From: Spisula solida
Taxonomy: Eukaryota > Mollusca > Bivalvia > Venerida > Mactridae
Assembly: GCA_947247005.1 (NCBI GenBank)
Contig: OX365948.1
Span: 42,598,601-42,662,600 of the forward strand
Length of the DNA: 64,000 bases
Reading direction: 5' to 3'
The translations under genes were made by a program, and so were the position numbers. Positions 27,601 to 35,606 of the stretch are shown here, piece after piece; the stretch's first letter is position 1, and each line of letters opens with the position of its first letter. The notes beneath the pieces were generated by a model. The model was given only the letters and a program-made list of their open reading frames with translations. It made no database searches and was not told the origin of the DNA.

Positions 27601-30600
27601 TGGCGTGGTGACGGGACTGAGTGGTGCGAGCAACTGCCAACTTCATCACAAATTACAAAAAGTATGGACTTGACATGACCTTGAACTTTACAATCTCTGA
27701 AAGACGGAAGTGTAGCAAAGCCAGGCATGGCGTGGTGGCGTGATGGTGGGACTGTGTGGTGCTAGGCATGGCGTGGCGGCGTGATGACGGGACTGGGTGG
27801 TGCGAGGCAAGACGGTGTGTGGCGGGGCGTGACATGGCGTGGCGGCATGATGGCGGGACTGAGTGGTGCGAGACATGGCGTGGCGGCGTGATGGCGGGAC
27901 TGAGTGGTGCGAGACATGGCGTGGCGGCGTGATGGCGGGACTGAGTGGTGCGAGGCATGGCGTGGCGGTGTGATAGCGGGACTGGTCGGTGCGAGGCATG
28001 GCGTGGCGGTGTGTGGCGGGCGTGGTGGCGTGATGGCGGGACTGGGTGGTGCGAGGCATGGCGTGGCGGGGCGTGGCGGGGCGGGTTTGCTGGTTGTAAC
28101 ACAAAAGGCAGTACCAAAAGTAATTAATACACGTTGTAATAGTATGTTTAGCAATGTAAACACTGATATTTAACTAGATACGCTAAATGTTAAATAAAAG
28201 ATAAAATATGTTTCAAACCGCAATAACATGACGCTCCATAAAAATCGCAGACAAAAACATGCGCGGTATAAATTTACTGAGAATATAAGAAGACGTTATT
28301 GTTATAACTTTACTGTTGTTGTATTGATTTCTATAAACGTGCCATCTCGTAATATGGTGGGAATTTGTGATTGAGAATGAAATAAATCTAATAAGAAACC
28401 AATTATCTGGTAAGATACGTAAACAAGATCAAGGACATTTAAATCCCGTGCTATTTTCTTGTGTTTTTTTCTAGTTTTATGAGTTTATTTACCTCGGCTA
28501 CAATACTAGTATGGCATCTTCGACGCTAAAGCCTAGAATAAGGACTTTCCAGACAACTTATTAATCAAAGCACTGAGAGTACTAATGGGAGGCGATCTGG
28601 TTGCTGCTACTAAAGCTTAAACCGACTTTACACGTTTAATGTTCGTTTTCTTACTGCCGATCTTGTCTTGAATGTCAAAATAGGCATATGTGCATATTAA
28701 TGTATATGTAATACGTGTATTAAATGCGTATATCAAAAGTGGCTTTAAAATAATACTACGCGCCTATTTATGAGACAGTCTATAGAAAGCGGCTAGCTAG
28801 TACAGCGACACCATATGATTGCATAACAGTACTTTGCAGACCGTATACGATTCATTGATAAAACCATCACTTGACCGCAGTCTGAAGTTTCTAAAAATAG
28901 CTTTAAAGCCGGGCCATTTGATGAACACGTCATTTTCGTACTGTGAAACAAGTTCGGTATCGGTCGATGTAGTGATCTTTTTGCAAAAATATCGATTTAA
29001 CGAACAGTTTCATAATAATTTTTGATCTTAGAACAAACAAATGTTGCTGATTGGCTTAAATCAGTTAAAACATTTGGAGAAACATATGTAGCAGTATTGG
29101 GAATGTTGACAGTTTCTGGAACTACTTGAATGCGGATTCACATAGCAGCCTAAAGGCGGTTAATTTTGTATTAAGAAATGGACAATGGTAGTAATGAGAG
29201 GCTTAAAGAGGCTTAAACGCCTCCCAATAATATGTTTTAACAAAGGGTGAGGTTTTATCCGACACCGACTGAAATGCCTGGATAGCCGTTGAGTCGGTTT
29301 CAGACAAAAACTGTGGCCCTTTTAGGTTGCACAAAATATCAGGTTGCATGGACTGTAATTAAAGTACTCATTTTCGGCTTGAGTGTATATGATACCTTGT
29401 TAAAACCACTCAAAGAATAAAATACTTACGGTTGTTTTTACATAATTGTTGACAGATTTTTACTTGCGTTCTTAGCAGCCAAAGATTACGTCACATAACG
29501 CGTGTACTCAATGTACTAACTAATCTTCGTGTGTTCTCGGTATGGTATACCATATAAGAATGTTTTAACTTTTTTAAATAACAAAATTGATAGTACGACG
29601 GATTAGAAAAGAATGTTAATGAGATCCTAGTTAATAATCTCGCACGACAGATAAGCACAGAATATTCATGAGATTCAGATTAATAAACTCGCACAAGATA
29701 TCCTGTGTAGAGAAGAGTGCGAAATTATTTACCTGGTCTCATTTATCTTCGTGTGTTTTCGTATCAATGGTTTTACTTGTTAGAGTAACCAATCGAAAAG
29801 AACGACGGACAAACACGGAATATTCGGCATTAGAAGACAAGGGTACTGTTTTATCAAAGCGCTTACGAAAATCTTAAACTTACGCTCAAATTTTAATTCC
29901 TTATAGTGCTTTTACAACCACAAATATGGGACAGATATAGTTTGTAGGAGAGCATTAACTAAATCTCTTTGAATATTCCATAGCCCTTTTCCACAATATG
30001 TAGCAGTTAAAGAATCATAAAAAAATCAAATTTGGTCGTAAATTTTAGATTTCCGTAAGTGCTTTGATAAAACCGTATCCTGGTAAATACTATACCTAAC
30101 ACTATTGAGCGAAGCTATTTACCTGGTCTCATTAAACCATGTGTGTTTTCGATAATGTCTCAAATAACAATCCTGATACTTCGACAGATTAGCACGGGAT
30201 ATTCATTTTGCACAATATGTTATATCAAGTAATATGTACTTTTATTTTCCCGGATGAAAGTTTCATATAACATATTCAACCTGATCCTTTGCGTGGGTTG
30301 ATATCCGGTAAGTTCATGGTTATGCTGCTATAATGCAAAAAACATATGTCATTCATATCCTCATTTCTACCATGCTTTAATGATGGTTGATGTATATTAT
30401 GTTCAAAACATTATGTTTTATCTATTTTTTGATTATATATGTCATTTTACATGACCCTTGATTGGCGAAATAAAAATATTGTAAAGGTATTCGGACCTAA
30501 TTGACGAACAAATTAATTGATATGCTGTTTTATTCTTTTAACCGAACCGCAGTGACCGTTGTAACAATATCGCAGTGGGCAACAAATCATTGTCAATCTC

Positions 30601-33600
30601 AGAATTTCAAAATCATTTAAATACCATAAAACCTTTATTCCTTACACTATGGGATTTCTATGATTTGATTCGTGACTTAGTGTTTGACCCAGATGACCCA
30701 ATATCAAACTTGACCTAGATTCTGTTCAGATGATCATTATGAATAATTTTCATGAAAACCATGCCTATAAAGTAACGCTACTCGCATTAGCCAAAGATTA
30801 TACATATTTAACACTCAGGTCTGCACGACAGGTATTATTCGTGATACTTTTATTTTCGCTATTATTCGCTAATTAAGTTCCCCGCGAATTCTAAAATCCG
30901 CATTAATATACTTGCACAACATACAAACATATCACGGAACCTTGCACCGCGAATTTATAAATTCGCGAAATAAGTTATTTTACCGGAATTTGCGAAATAA
31001 AAGTCACGCGAATCTTTTGTCTTTTACAGTTCAACATATGCTTTTTCAAGAGTCGTTTATGTCAAATGGGAGAGCCGTAAAGATGTGAACAAGTGATCTG
31101 CTTCGACTAATTATAAGTTTGTCATTAATGTTTATGAAATATTGAGTAATCGAGACACCCTTGAGAATTTTTCTCAATTCAACATTATTTCATGGTTCGA
31201 AGCGGTTATGTATATTTTCCCAAGAAAAGCGATCGAAAAACCCCAGAGATTTAATCCGGAGTAATCCTAGAAATTATCCTAAGGAAATTATACGCAATAT
31301 TGATTAATCACGCATTGCCGGGTACGAATAAAACAAAATATGGAAAAGCTTAACATTTCTTAATATAATTTGTATAACAGTAAATGATTTGGCGCGTCGG
31401 ATGGTGAATCATAATCCGCTATCAGAAGTTCCCTAGATCGTACTTGACAAACAAGGGGTGAATTCGGTGTGCTGTCAGATTCGCATTGATTGAGCCAGGC
31501 AAATTGACTGCATGCTTCATATACAATTAATCGTCTAGAAAACAATAGGGTGATACAACTGAAATTTGAAATCGTTTTCTTTTGCAAAATCAATTGTTGT
31601 GTAGCGAACCTACCATCTAATAATACTAACATTGACATATTTCTAGAGTTTCTAGCAATTTATGCAATCGTTGAAATTGTCTTTGAAATCAATATGAATT
31701 AGAGTGTACGTGTACTCGGATTGATATTGTATTTTATCTTAGGCCAACACAAGAAGAAATTGTGGTTCTGATAACAAACCCCATGTTTTGACCCTACCTT
31801 AAACATTGTATTGGCATTCTGCTACAAGTCACCGCCGATCGTTTGTAGTGTCGATTTATATTAAAGCTCGGTAATTGTGGGTTTTGTAACATATTCTTTC
31901 CGAGTGTATTCACTGTCTGACGCCTATGCTTGAATACGAGACACAATTTTAAGACCGGTATAGTCAAACAGTTAAAATGTTCAACTTGCCACATTATGTA
32001 TTGTATTGGCAATAACCATATCATATGCTTACGCTAAATACCATATTGAAGCTGAGTTGTAGTCAAACAGAAACCAAAACGGCTTTATTCTATTCGAAGG
32101 GACATCTTCTGGGAAGTGAACCTTTGACTTAAAGCCAGAAAGAAATCTCCTAACATCAATGAACACAGACAAATTTATGAGAATCTATCTTTCCTAATGA
32201 ATGATGAACAAATGGTGATTGTTCTTTTCAGAGTCTGGTATTCATTAGCATTAGATATAAGTGTATACCGGTAGTTAGCAATTCAAAAAAGCTAGAATGC
32301 TTAATTATTTCTTATAACTGATAACTGAGTCTTATAATTGAAGGGAAAGAATAATCAGTAAAGCCCACAAATGTAACAATAATATGCAGTGGAATTCGTC
32401 ATACTTTGTTGAATAATATTTTCCTCCCACATGTGCGGTTTCCTGAAAGCTTCTCATCAACTGCGTAATTCTCTTCGAATATTTAGATTTAGATTTTCAC
32501 CTGTCGATTTACTTTAGCACTTGAGTTAGGAATTTGTCTAAACCACATAATCTCCATGAATATTACTTGGCAGACAACAACACAAACAGTTCAGCAACAG
32601 TCATTTAATATTAAATACAGCGAAACAAATATAACATAATCTAATTTATATTTCATTCTAATATTATCTTCAAAATACCGGTTCTTATCATATACTCTCA
32701 CCAGACTGTACACCTCTATATTACGACCATCTGCTAAGAATGCTTTCGTGATACCTGTTAGGTAGCTAGGCACTAATACACCAGTCAATATTATGCCCGC
32801 CCGGTGGGGGGGGGGGGCTATCGGCGGGGATACAGGGATAATTAGACAGACGAATCTTCCCGACAGGCGGAAATTAGACGACTTTATCGACTCCGAGTCC
32901 CGGGGAATAGACTTTCGTCCGGGAATTTTGACAACGCGAAAGAAGACAGTGATGCTTTTATTCGTGTTTTTATTAAAGTACCCGTATGAAAAACTATGCC
33001 ACGGTGTGGATTTAGACAGTTAGCATTGTCTCCTGGGTGGGGATTTAGACATAAAAAATTGAAAATGTCTGATATCCCTCTGTCTCAAATATCTATTTGA
33101 TATCAAAACTTGTTTTAATATAATTATTAGGGAGGTTGCGAAACATAACGTGTAAATGTAGGACTACGTGAATACTACTTTTGAAGTTTTGAGCATTTCG
33201 TCATTCGTATTTGCGTAGTTTCTACCGACGGTAACGGACCTGTGACAGATGCAATTAATGTGTCACAGAGGAATGTGTATGCACATGAAACTCCAGATTG
33301 TACCGCCCGTGAGTTTATATGAACACTAATATCGGTTCATATAGAAATCATGCTTCAACAACTGTCTCGAATGTGTTTGTACACGCACATAATTATGGTG
33401 TTTCGCAAGCTAATTTGAACTGCAACGTATCCGTACATACCGTCCATTGACAGCCAAAAGGAGCTATAAGTATTCTTATCCTCGACCAAATGCTACTCGT
33501 ACAATTACTCGTACACATTCGTTCGCAACCTCCCATTCTGTGTGTAGATATACGAATTTCGCAACCTCCCATTCTATGATATACGAATTTCGCAACCTCC

Positions 33601-35606
33601 CATTCTGTGTGTAGATACACGAATTTCGCAACCTCCCATTCTGTGTGTAGATACACGAATTTCGCAACCTCCCATTCTGTGTGTATATATACGAATTGTT
33701 GTTATCAGGTTGTAATGTGATTAGATCTAATGTAGAGCAATGTGGTCAATAATCACACGAGATAAATAACGCAGGTGTTACTAACGACATCAAACGAATG
33801 AATCCATGCATGTTGCAGGTCCTATCTGTGCGATCACAATACAATAATCATATGCTTTACATTATAATCAACCTGGCGATGAAATTACATAGAAATCCAT
33901 ACGTGCTTTATCTTTCTAAAACGTACATTCGGAATAGCATGGTCCATATATACGATAGCCGGATGCAGCCGCGGTTCGACCACAACATTTTTTAATGCAT
34001 ATACGTGATTATATAAATGCAAAACACTCAATTTTGTGTGCGTACACTTGTGTGTTTGTTTTGTCTTGTCCAAATGTGGTGAAATATTAATACGTTTCAT
34101 TAATACGATGAATGTTATGAATTAATTCTACGAAGTATCATAATTATTATATTAATATGTCATTAAAATGTTTTATCATATGATAATAATATAACAGCTA
34201 GTATGCGTTTTTGTGCGTTTTCATTTAGTATTTTAGCTCTATCCACGATCGAAACGCTTTAATTAATGCCCATTTGTTTGGAATGTTAAACCTAATGCTT
34301 ACTACAACAAAGATAGACAGCCGAGCGAAAATTACGTACACGTGTGTGAATATTTATACCACAGTAACCATGGCAACAAAACTATCAAAATCATGATAAT
34401 TTCAGGGAAGGAAACACATCAAGGAAATCATAGCTGAGTTCCGATATATCATTGGAACTGGATAGTTTCTAGCGTATACAAATACATGTATACATGTTTA
34501 CACTGTATGTAGTATATGTTTACTTACGGTGAGCAGTGGAATACATGTATATGCGTACGATGTAAGTAATGGCCTTCGTGTGAGCACAAACAAAGAAAAA
34601 ATATAATAGTCGGAACTTTATTAGGAAATCTAAGAATTTCGCTATTAGGGATTAATAAAGAAATAATAAACTGCAATGAATTGAAAGCATTGACCTTAGT
34701 TCTCCAATTATCAAAACTGAAATTATAGTAAATGTCACTTACCCTAGCAGCCATGGAAGTTGTCGGCTTTTCCAAAAGATCCCATACATTTTCCCGCCAT
34801 TTTGCACAAGGACCATTGCCGAAGTCCTCCGCATCTCGTTGTCGTAAACTTTCCGCCTCCTTTCTTATTTCTTCAAACACATTTTCTTTTTTCTGATGGT
34901 ATTTATGTTGACAACACGATTCTAAGTATAGTTCGTCTATTCCCCAATAATCTAAGTCCTCACTGAATGAGAGCACGCACATTTCTTCCACTATATGTAA
35001 TTTACCCGTTCGGTAAAAATTTAAAATTGACGCAAATGACCTTGGATGTCGATCAAAGAAATACTCTTGATCCGCCAAGCTATAGTCATCGCATACTTCC
35101 ATAAGGGAATCATGTGTATTACAGAATCGTAACTTCCCTAAACGTGTGTGGGGCATACGATCTAAAGTCCTCCACATAACTTCGTGTTTCGTACCGCCAA
35201 CATTTAAATTAACCCGTTTGCACAACTCCCTAGATCTAATTATAGCAGTAGAATTAGGAATACATCCCTCCGACGACGGATAAAATCCCGGCGCCGAAGA
35301 ATTCTTCGGCGCCTTCATTCCCATGTCCGTCGTCATCGTAGTAACTGCACACATTTGTTGTACATTCTCTGGTAATGCTACAGGTGCGGTAGTCGTAACA
35401 AGCGGTGAAACAGATACCTTGGTAGAATCCGTTTTGCTATCTCTGTGTTTACGTGAACTGCTATCCGCTGGTACTCCAGTTACTGAATCCCGGTGCCGTT
35501 GTCTCTCTAACGCGTAGCGTCCAGCAGACGAGCGGGTACCAGACGAAAAATTCCCACCAAGTTCGACGTCCCGTCCTTGACCCGAGCTTGAGCTATGTAA
35601 GAACAT
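2720..35606 (-). CDS. Shab: Kv2/Shab-type voltage-gated potassium channel alpha subunit (whole gene, 4 coding exons)
   Basis: This gene encodes a delayed-rectifier K+ channel subunit of the Kv2 family (KCNB in vertebrates, Shab in Drosophila), which forms tetramers in the plasma membrane. Join on the minus strand: 35606-34743, 13561-12428, 10825-10108, 3627-2720. Lengths are 864+1134+718+908 = 3624 nt, giving 1207 residues and a TAA stop. Domains in order: variable N-terminus (1-130), T1/BTB domain (about 131-240), S1 (289-310), S2 (347-368), S3 (379-396), S4 (412-431), S5 (about 449-470), pore with TVGYGD (496-501), S6 with PIP (527-529), then about 660 residues of Ser/Asn-rich tail. The S4 motif [17 protein letters not shown] and the T1 motif CDDYSL are as I know them from Kv2 rather than Kv1, Kv3 or Kv4. 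The tail is only loosely conserved in this family, so its function is unassigned. The start is uncertain (see exon 1). Confidence 0.96.
3892..3967. repeat. Perfect 31-bp inverted repeat with 14-nt loop
   Basis: The arms 3892-3922 and 3937-3967 are exact reverse complements (one end reads CGATGGGTTGGCGGAAAACT). Transcribed as part of intron 3, this would fold into a long perfect hairpin about 265 nt upstream of the exon 4 acceptor. It could be a small fold-back element or a regulatory RNA hairpin; no target-site duplication is obvious. Confidence 0.97.
5542..5890 (+). repeat. TGACC-type interspersed repeat, truncated copy
   Basis: Begins AACAAGAGGGTCC..GGTCGCTCACCTG, then degenerate TGACC-rich sequence. 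It is followed directly by a second, longer copy at 5891. Confidence 0.7.
5891..7115 (+). repeat. TGACC-type interspersed repeat array, long copy
   Basis: Begins AACAAGAGGGCCATTGGCCC (a small hairpin), then GCGCTAACCTG. The body repeats, with a period of about 140-150 bp, the motifs GTGACCTAGTTTTTGACCCC, GAACTTGACCTAGATTTTA, TTGTGACCAAGTTTCAT and GACCTCTAGAGTGTTAACA. It ends with GACGGACGACCGACGGACGA, GATCACAAAAGCTCA and GGAGAGCTAA. I know such arrays as common in bivalve genomes; they do not encode protein. Confidence 0.8.
6859..6899 (-). repeat. tRNA-like 3' half (T-arm and acceptor strand) inside the TGACC array
   Basis: On the minus strand it reads GTCGTGGGTTCAAATCCCAC followed by TGGGACCAT. 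This is a 5-bp T stem with a 7-nt TTCAAAT loop (6870-6886) plus an acceptor-like strand. There is no D arm or anticodon arm beyond it, so it is a tRNA or SINE fragment, not a gene. Confidence 0.6.
7572..7773. mobile_element. pogo-like MITE (202 bp)
   Basis: The ends are CAGTAAAACCTCGTTATCTC on the plus strand and CAGTAAAACCTCGGTAATAC on the minus strand. The left end follows a TA; the right flank has drifted. The CAGTAAAACCTCG-type terminus and TA target fit pogo/Tigger elements of the Tc1/mariner superfamily. There is no transposase. Confidence 0.8.
8325..8430. repeat. 36-bp tandem repeat, about 3 degenerate units
   Basis: Units start near 8325, 8361 and 8397 with ATTCTGTTAA or a close variant, followed by CTCAGTAAAAGAC-like sequence. 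Because 36 is a multiple of three, one minus-strand frame reads as a 12-residue repeat; this looks accidental. Confidence 0.7.
10108..10825 (-). CDS. Shab: Kv2/Shab exon 3: cytoplasmic C-terminal tail
   Basis: This exon encodes residues 667-905 plus the first base of codon 906. The acceptor is TATAATCACAG (ends 10826) and the exon opens GGT CGT CCC (G R P). It is in phase with exon 2 and has no stop across 718 nt. The donor is TCAG|GTATGG at 10107, phase 1. The protein is rich in Ser, Asn, Asp and His with no recognised domain. It has basic patches such as SLKRHRSE and KPKLKFQKA and many Ser/Thr next to basic or acidic residues, as expected of a phosphorylated Kv2 tail. Assignment rests on strand, position, phase and splice sites rather than on homology I can recall. 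Confidence 0.88.
10826..12427 (-). other. Kv2 intron 2 (1602 bp)
   Basis: The donor is GTAAAT (12427-12422) and the acceptor is TATAATCACAG (10836-10826), phase 0. It contains no coding frame or repeat that I recognise, apart from the short open extension of exon 2 down to 12362. Confidence 0.9.
12428..13561 (-). CDS. Shab: Kv2/Shab exon 2: S1-S6 transmembrane core and proximal C-terminus
   Basis: This exon encodes residues 289-666. The acceptor is TTTTGTTTTCAG at 13562 and the first codons are GTT GTG GCA (V V A). S1 reads [16 protein letters not shown]4 (412-431) carries Arg/Lys at 412, 413, 419, 422, 425, 428 and 431, roughly every third residue. The pore helix [15 protein letters not shown] holds the K+ filter, and S6 carries the PIPIIVNN gate region. 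The stretch [21 protein letters not shown] after S6 is the conserved Kv2 post-S6 helix. The S1-S2 loop holds an NKT glycosylation sequon near residue 329 and a basic KTKR run; the S3-S4 loop has an NTT near 403. The exon ends CAG|GTAAAT, phase 0. Without splicing the frame stays open for another 21 codons, to a stop at 12362. Confidence 0.97.
14291..14348 (+). repeat. Short AT-rich tandem duplication
   Basis: The block GTAATATTAAAATATTTATA occurs twice, about 25 bp apart. Confidence 0.8.
14780..14992 (+). repeat. Interspersed repeat family A, copy 1
   Basis: Shares ATGCCTGGATAGC, TGCATGGA, AATACTTACG, GTTGACA, ACTTGCG and ACGTCACATA in the same order and similar spacing with 29270-29500. A fragment lies at 541-632. 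No terminal inverted repeats are visible. Confidence 0.7.
15104..15415. mobile_element. Non-autonomous inverted-repeat element (about 312 bp)
   Basis: The left end is GAGCGAGTTCAGCTG (15104-15118), with its exact reverse complement at 15401-15415. The inner sequence has further short Ser/Thr-codon-like GACTC palindromes but no coding frame. The superfamily is undetermined; target duplication is unclear (ATA on both sides). Confidence 0.7.
15540..15768 (-). mobile_element. Mariner-type terminal repeat, one end
   Basis: On the minus strand, TA + CGAGGGGTGTTCTGTAAGTT begins at about 15768 and runs leftwards. It has the same CGAGGG(G)TGTTC core as the element at 1342. No matching second end was found nearby, so the element looks truncated. 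The inner boundary given is arbitrary. Confidence 0.55.
17761..18330 (+). repeat. TGACC-type interspersed repeat, diverged copy
   Basis: It carries CCTAGATTTACC, TGACCTCTTTGTTAATCACAG, GATGACCCAGTTGCAAACGT and GACAGACGACGGACATAGGA in the same order as the 5891-7115 copy. It is more eroded, with both ends lost. Confidence 0.7.
19314..19440 (+). mobile_element. Mariner-type terminal repeat-like end
   Basis: GTACGAGGGTTGCATCGATT at 19312 onward resembles the left ends of the other TACGAGGG elements here. No partner end was found, so this is a weak call. Confidence 0.35.
20920..21097 (+). repeat. Interspersed repeat family B, short copy (single core unit)
   Basis: It shares flanks with 26151-26748: TTTCGACAGCTTGGA on the left, and GAGTGCTGCCTTCCCTGTCT then GACTTAATAT on the right. 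Between the flanks it holds a single TGTGTTTTATGTTTCCTGTG unit. The copy at 26.2 kb has nine such units. Confidence 0.85.
21546..21621 (+). repeat. Interspersed repeat family C, copy 1
   Basis: Shares GGAGGTCATAGGCCAAT-like sequence and CTCAGTCGAACGCAAA with 24318-24395. Confidence 0.65.
22012..22149 (+). repeat. 69-bp tandem duplication
   Basis: 22012-22080 and 22081-22149 differ at only a few positions; both begin ACAGGTATTACAATAAACTT. Confidence 0.95.
23000..23214 (+). repeat. Interspersed repeat family D, copy 1 (with internal duplication)
   Basis: It starts GTCTGGCTACCCGACTAGAT and ends AATTAAACATAGGG. The first roughly 65 bp is present twice (23000-23066 and 23067-23130). An inner block of about 25 bp present in the other copies (GTAGACTGAAGAGTTGTCTC) is missing. 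Confidence 0.9.
24318..24395 (+). repeat. Interspersed repeat family C, copy 2
   Basis: Second copy of the block at 21546-21621; it ends CCTCAGTCGAACGCAAA. Confidence 0.65.
25371..25542 (-). repeat. Interspersed repeat family D, copy 2 (reverse orientation)
   Basis: The reverse complement of the family D unit: from CCTATGTTTAATTAAAGGG at the left to CTAGTCGGGTAGCCAGACTA at the right. It is about 172 bp long and looks full length. Confidence 0.92.
26151..26748 (+). repeat. Interspersed repeat family B, copy with nine-unit minisatellite
   Basis: Nine units of 52-55 bp (26240-26710) read GGGCATTGTGCCTTGTGTGT, TTTTATGTTTTCTGTGCTCG and GCTGGTTCAGAT. Flanks match 20920-21097. Long plus-strand frames appear in all three phases because the unit lacks stops and is not a fixed multiple of three; this is not a gene. 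Confidence 0.93.
27471..27795 (+). repeat. 160-bp segmental tandem duplication beside a GC-rich minisatellite
   Basis: CAACTGCCAACTTC, TCACAAATTACAAAAAGTAT, GGACTTGACAT and AATCTCTGAAAGAC occur at 27471 onward and again at 27631 onward. Each copy leads into the GGCATGGCGTGG minisatellite. Confidence 0.92.
27724..28086 (+). repeat. GC-rich minisatellite, 41-bp unit
   Basis: About seven units, plus two earlier units at 27565-27630. Each unit reads approximately GGGACTGAGTGGTGCGAG, RCATGGCGTGGCGGCGTGAT and GGC. It is strikingly G-rich on the plus strand in an AT-rich locus and ends in GGGG/GGG runs (28067-28085) able to form a G-quadruplex. The long frames on both strands (e.g. His/Pro-rich minus frames in all phases) are by-products of the repeat. 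Confidence 0.93.
29270..29500 (+). repeat. Interspersed repeat family A, copy 2
   Basis: Parallel to 14780-14992: AAATGCCTGGATAGC, TTGCATGGACTG, AAATACTTACGGTTGTTTT and ATTACGTCACATAACG in order. Confidence 0.7.
29726..30165 (+). repeat. Compound repeat with direct and inverted copies
   Basis: ATTTACCTGGTCTCATT, then GTGTGTTTTCG, occurs at about 29729 and 30119 in direct orientation. GTACTGTTTTATCAAAGCGC at 29844 is mirrored by an inverted copy at about 30030-30095 (CGTAAGTGCTTTGATAAAAC). A related stretch lies in intron 3 at about 7395-7440. Confidence 0.6.
30836..31016. mobile_element. Putative MITE with imperfect inverted ends and a 20-bp palindrome
   Basis: The left end reads ATTCGTGATACTTTTATTTT. 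The right end on the minus strand reads ATTCGCGTGACTTTTATTTC. Inside lies the perfect palindrome CGCGAATTTATAAATTCGCG (30948-30967). There is no coding frame. Confidence 0.6.
32793..33054 (+). repeat. GC-rich patch with a 12-G run and a recurring GGNATTTAGAC motif
   Basis: A run of twelve G (32806-32817) is followed by GGGATAATTAGACAG, GGAAATTAGACG, GGGAATAGACTTT, TGGATTTAGACAG and GGGGATTTAGACA. The motif recurs with irregular spacing. A 76-codon frame starts at 32793, but nothing in it is recognisable. Confidence 0.5.
33523..33697 (+). repeat. 35-bp minisatellite, five units
   Basis: Units start TCGCAACCTCCCATTCTGTG and continue TGTAGATACACGAATT; starts are near 33523, 33559, 33590, 33626 and 33662. 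The units are adjacent without spacers. The reverse complement GGAGGTTGCGAAA also occurs once at about 33133. Confidence 0.95.
34743..35606 (-). CDS. Shab: Kv2/Shab exon 1: N-terminus and T1 tetramerisation domain
   Basis: This exon encodes 288 residues. Residues 1-130 are Ser/Thr/Arg-rich and not conserved. The T1 domain begins at [13 protein letters not shown] (131) and includes [27 protein letters not shown] and [14 protein letters not shown]. The pair of cysteines followed by a His fits the Zn-coordinating end of non-Kv1 T1 domains. After the charged linker comes WDLLEKP, which precedes S1 in Kv2. The exon ends AGG|GTAAGT (donor 34742-34737), phase 0. The first in-frame ATG is at 35606-35604 in a weak context, with an in-frame TAA at 35624-35622. 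A second possibility is that a splice acceptor (TTCTTACATAG, ending 35593) joins this exon, phase 2, to an unseen upstream exon carrying the real start. The sequence does not decide between them. Confidence 0.95.

Larger units (their letters stand above)
13562..34742 (-). other. Kv2 intron 1 (about 21.2 kb)
   Basis: The donor is GTAAGT (34742-34737) and the acceptor is TTTTGTTTTCAG (13573-13562), phase 0, splitting the gene just before S1. The intron holds many repeats, listed separately. Examples are inverted-repeat elements near 15.1 and 30.9 kb, minisatellites at 26.2, 27.6 and 33.5 kb, and TGACC-type repeat at 17.8-18.3 kb. I see no recognisable exon or gene in the intervals between them (13.6-14.7, 15.8-17.7, 18.3-20.9, 22.2-22.9, 25.6-26.1, 28.2-29.2, 31.1-32.7 and 33.7-34.7 kb). 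Confidence 0.93.

Noticed and set aside
27653..28173. His/Pro-rich frames on the minus strand and Gly/Arg/Trp-rich frames on the plus strand
   Set aside because: Products of the 41-bp GC-rich minisatellite read in several phases.
31360..31638. 92-codon minus-strand frame in Kv2 intron 1
   Set aside because: No recognisable domain, no splice or promoter support; length is compatible with chance.
32828..32845. Sequence resembling a homing endonuclease site (ACAGGGATAAT)
   Set aside because: Does not match the full I-SceI site and has no associated gene.
33523..33697. Regular 35-bp repeats resembling a CRISPR array
   Set aside because: The units are contiguous with no unique spacers, and the DNA is animal nuclear.
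34524..34742. Continuation of the exon 1 frame for 73 codons past 34743
   Set aside because: It runs into the intron after a consensus AGG|GTAAGT donor; residues after Ala-Ala-Arg do not resemble S1, whereas exon 2 does.
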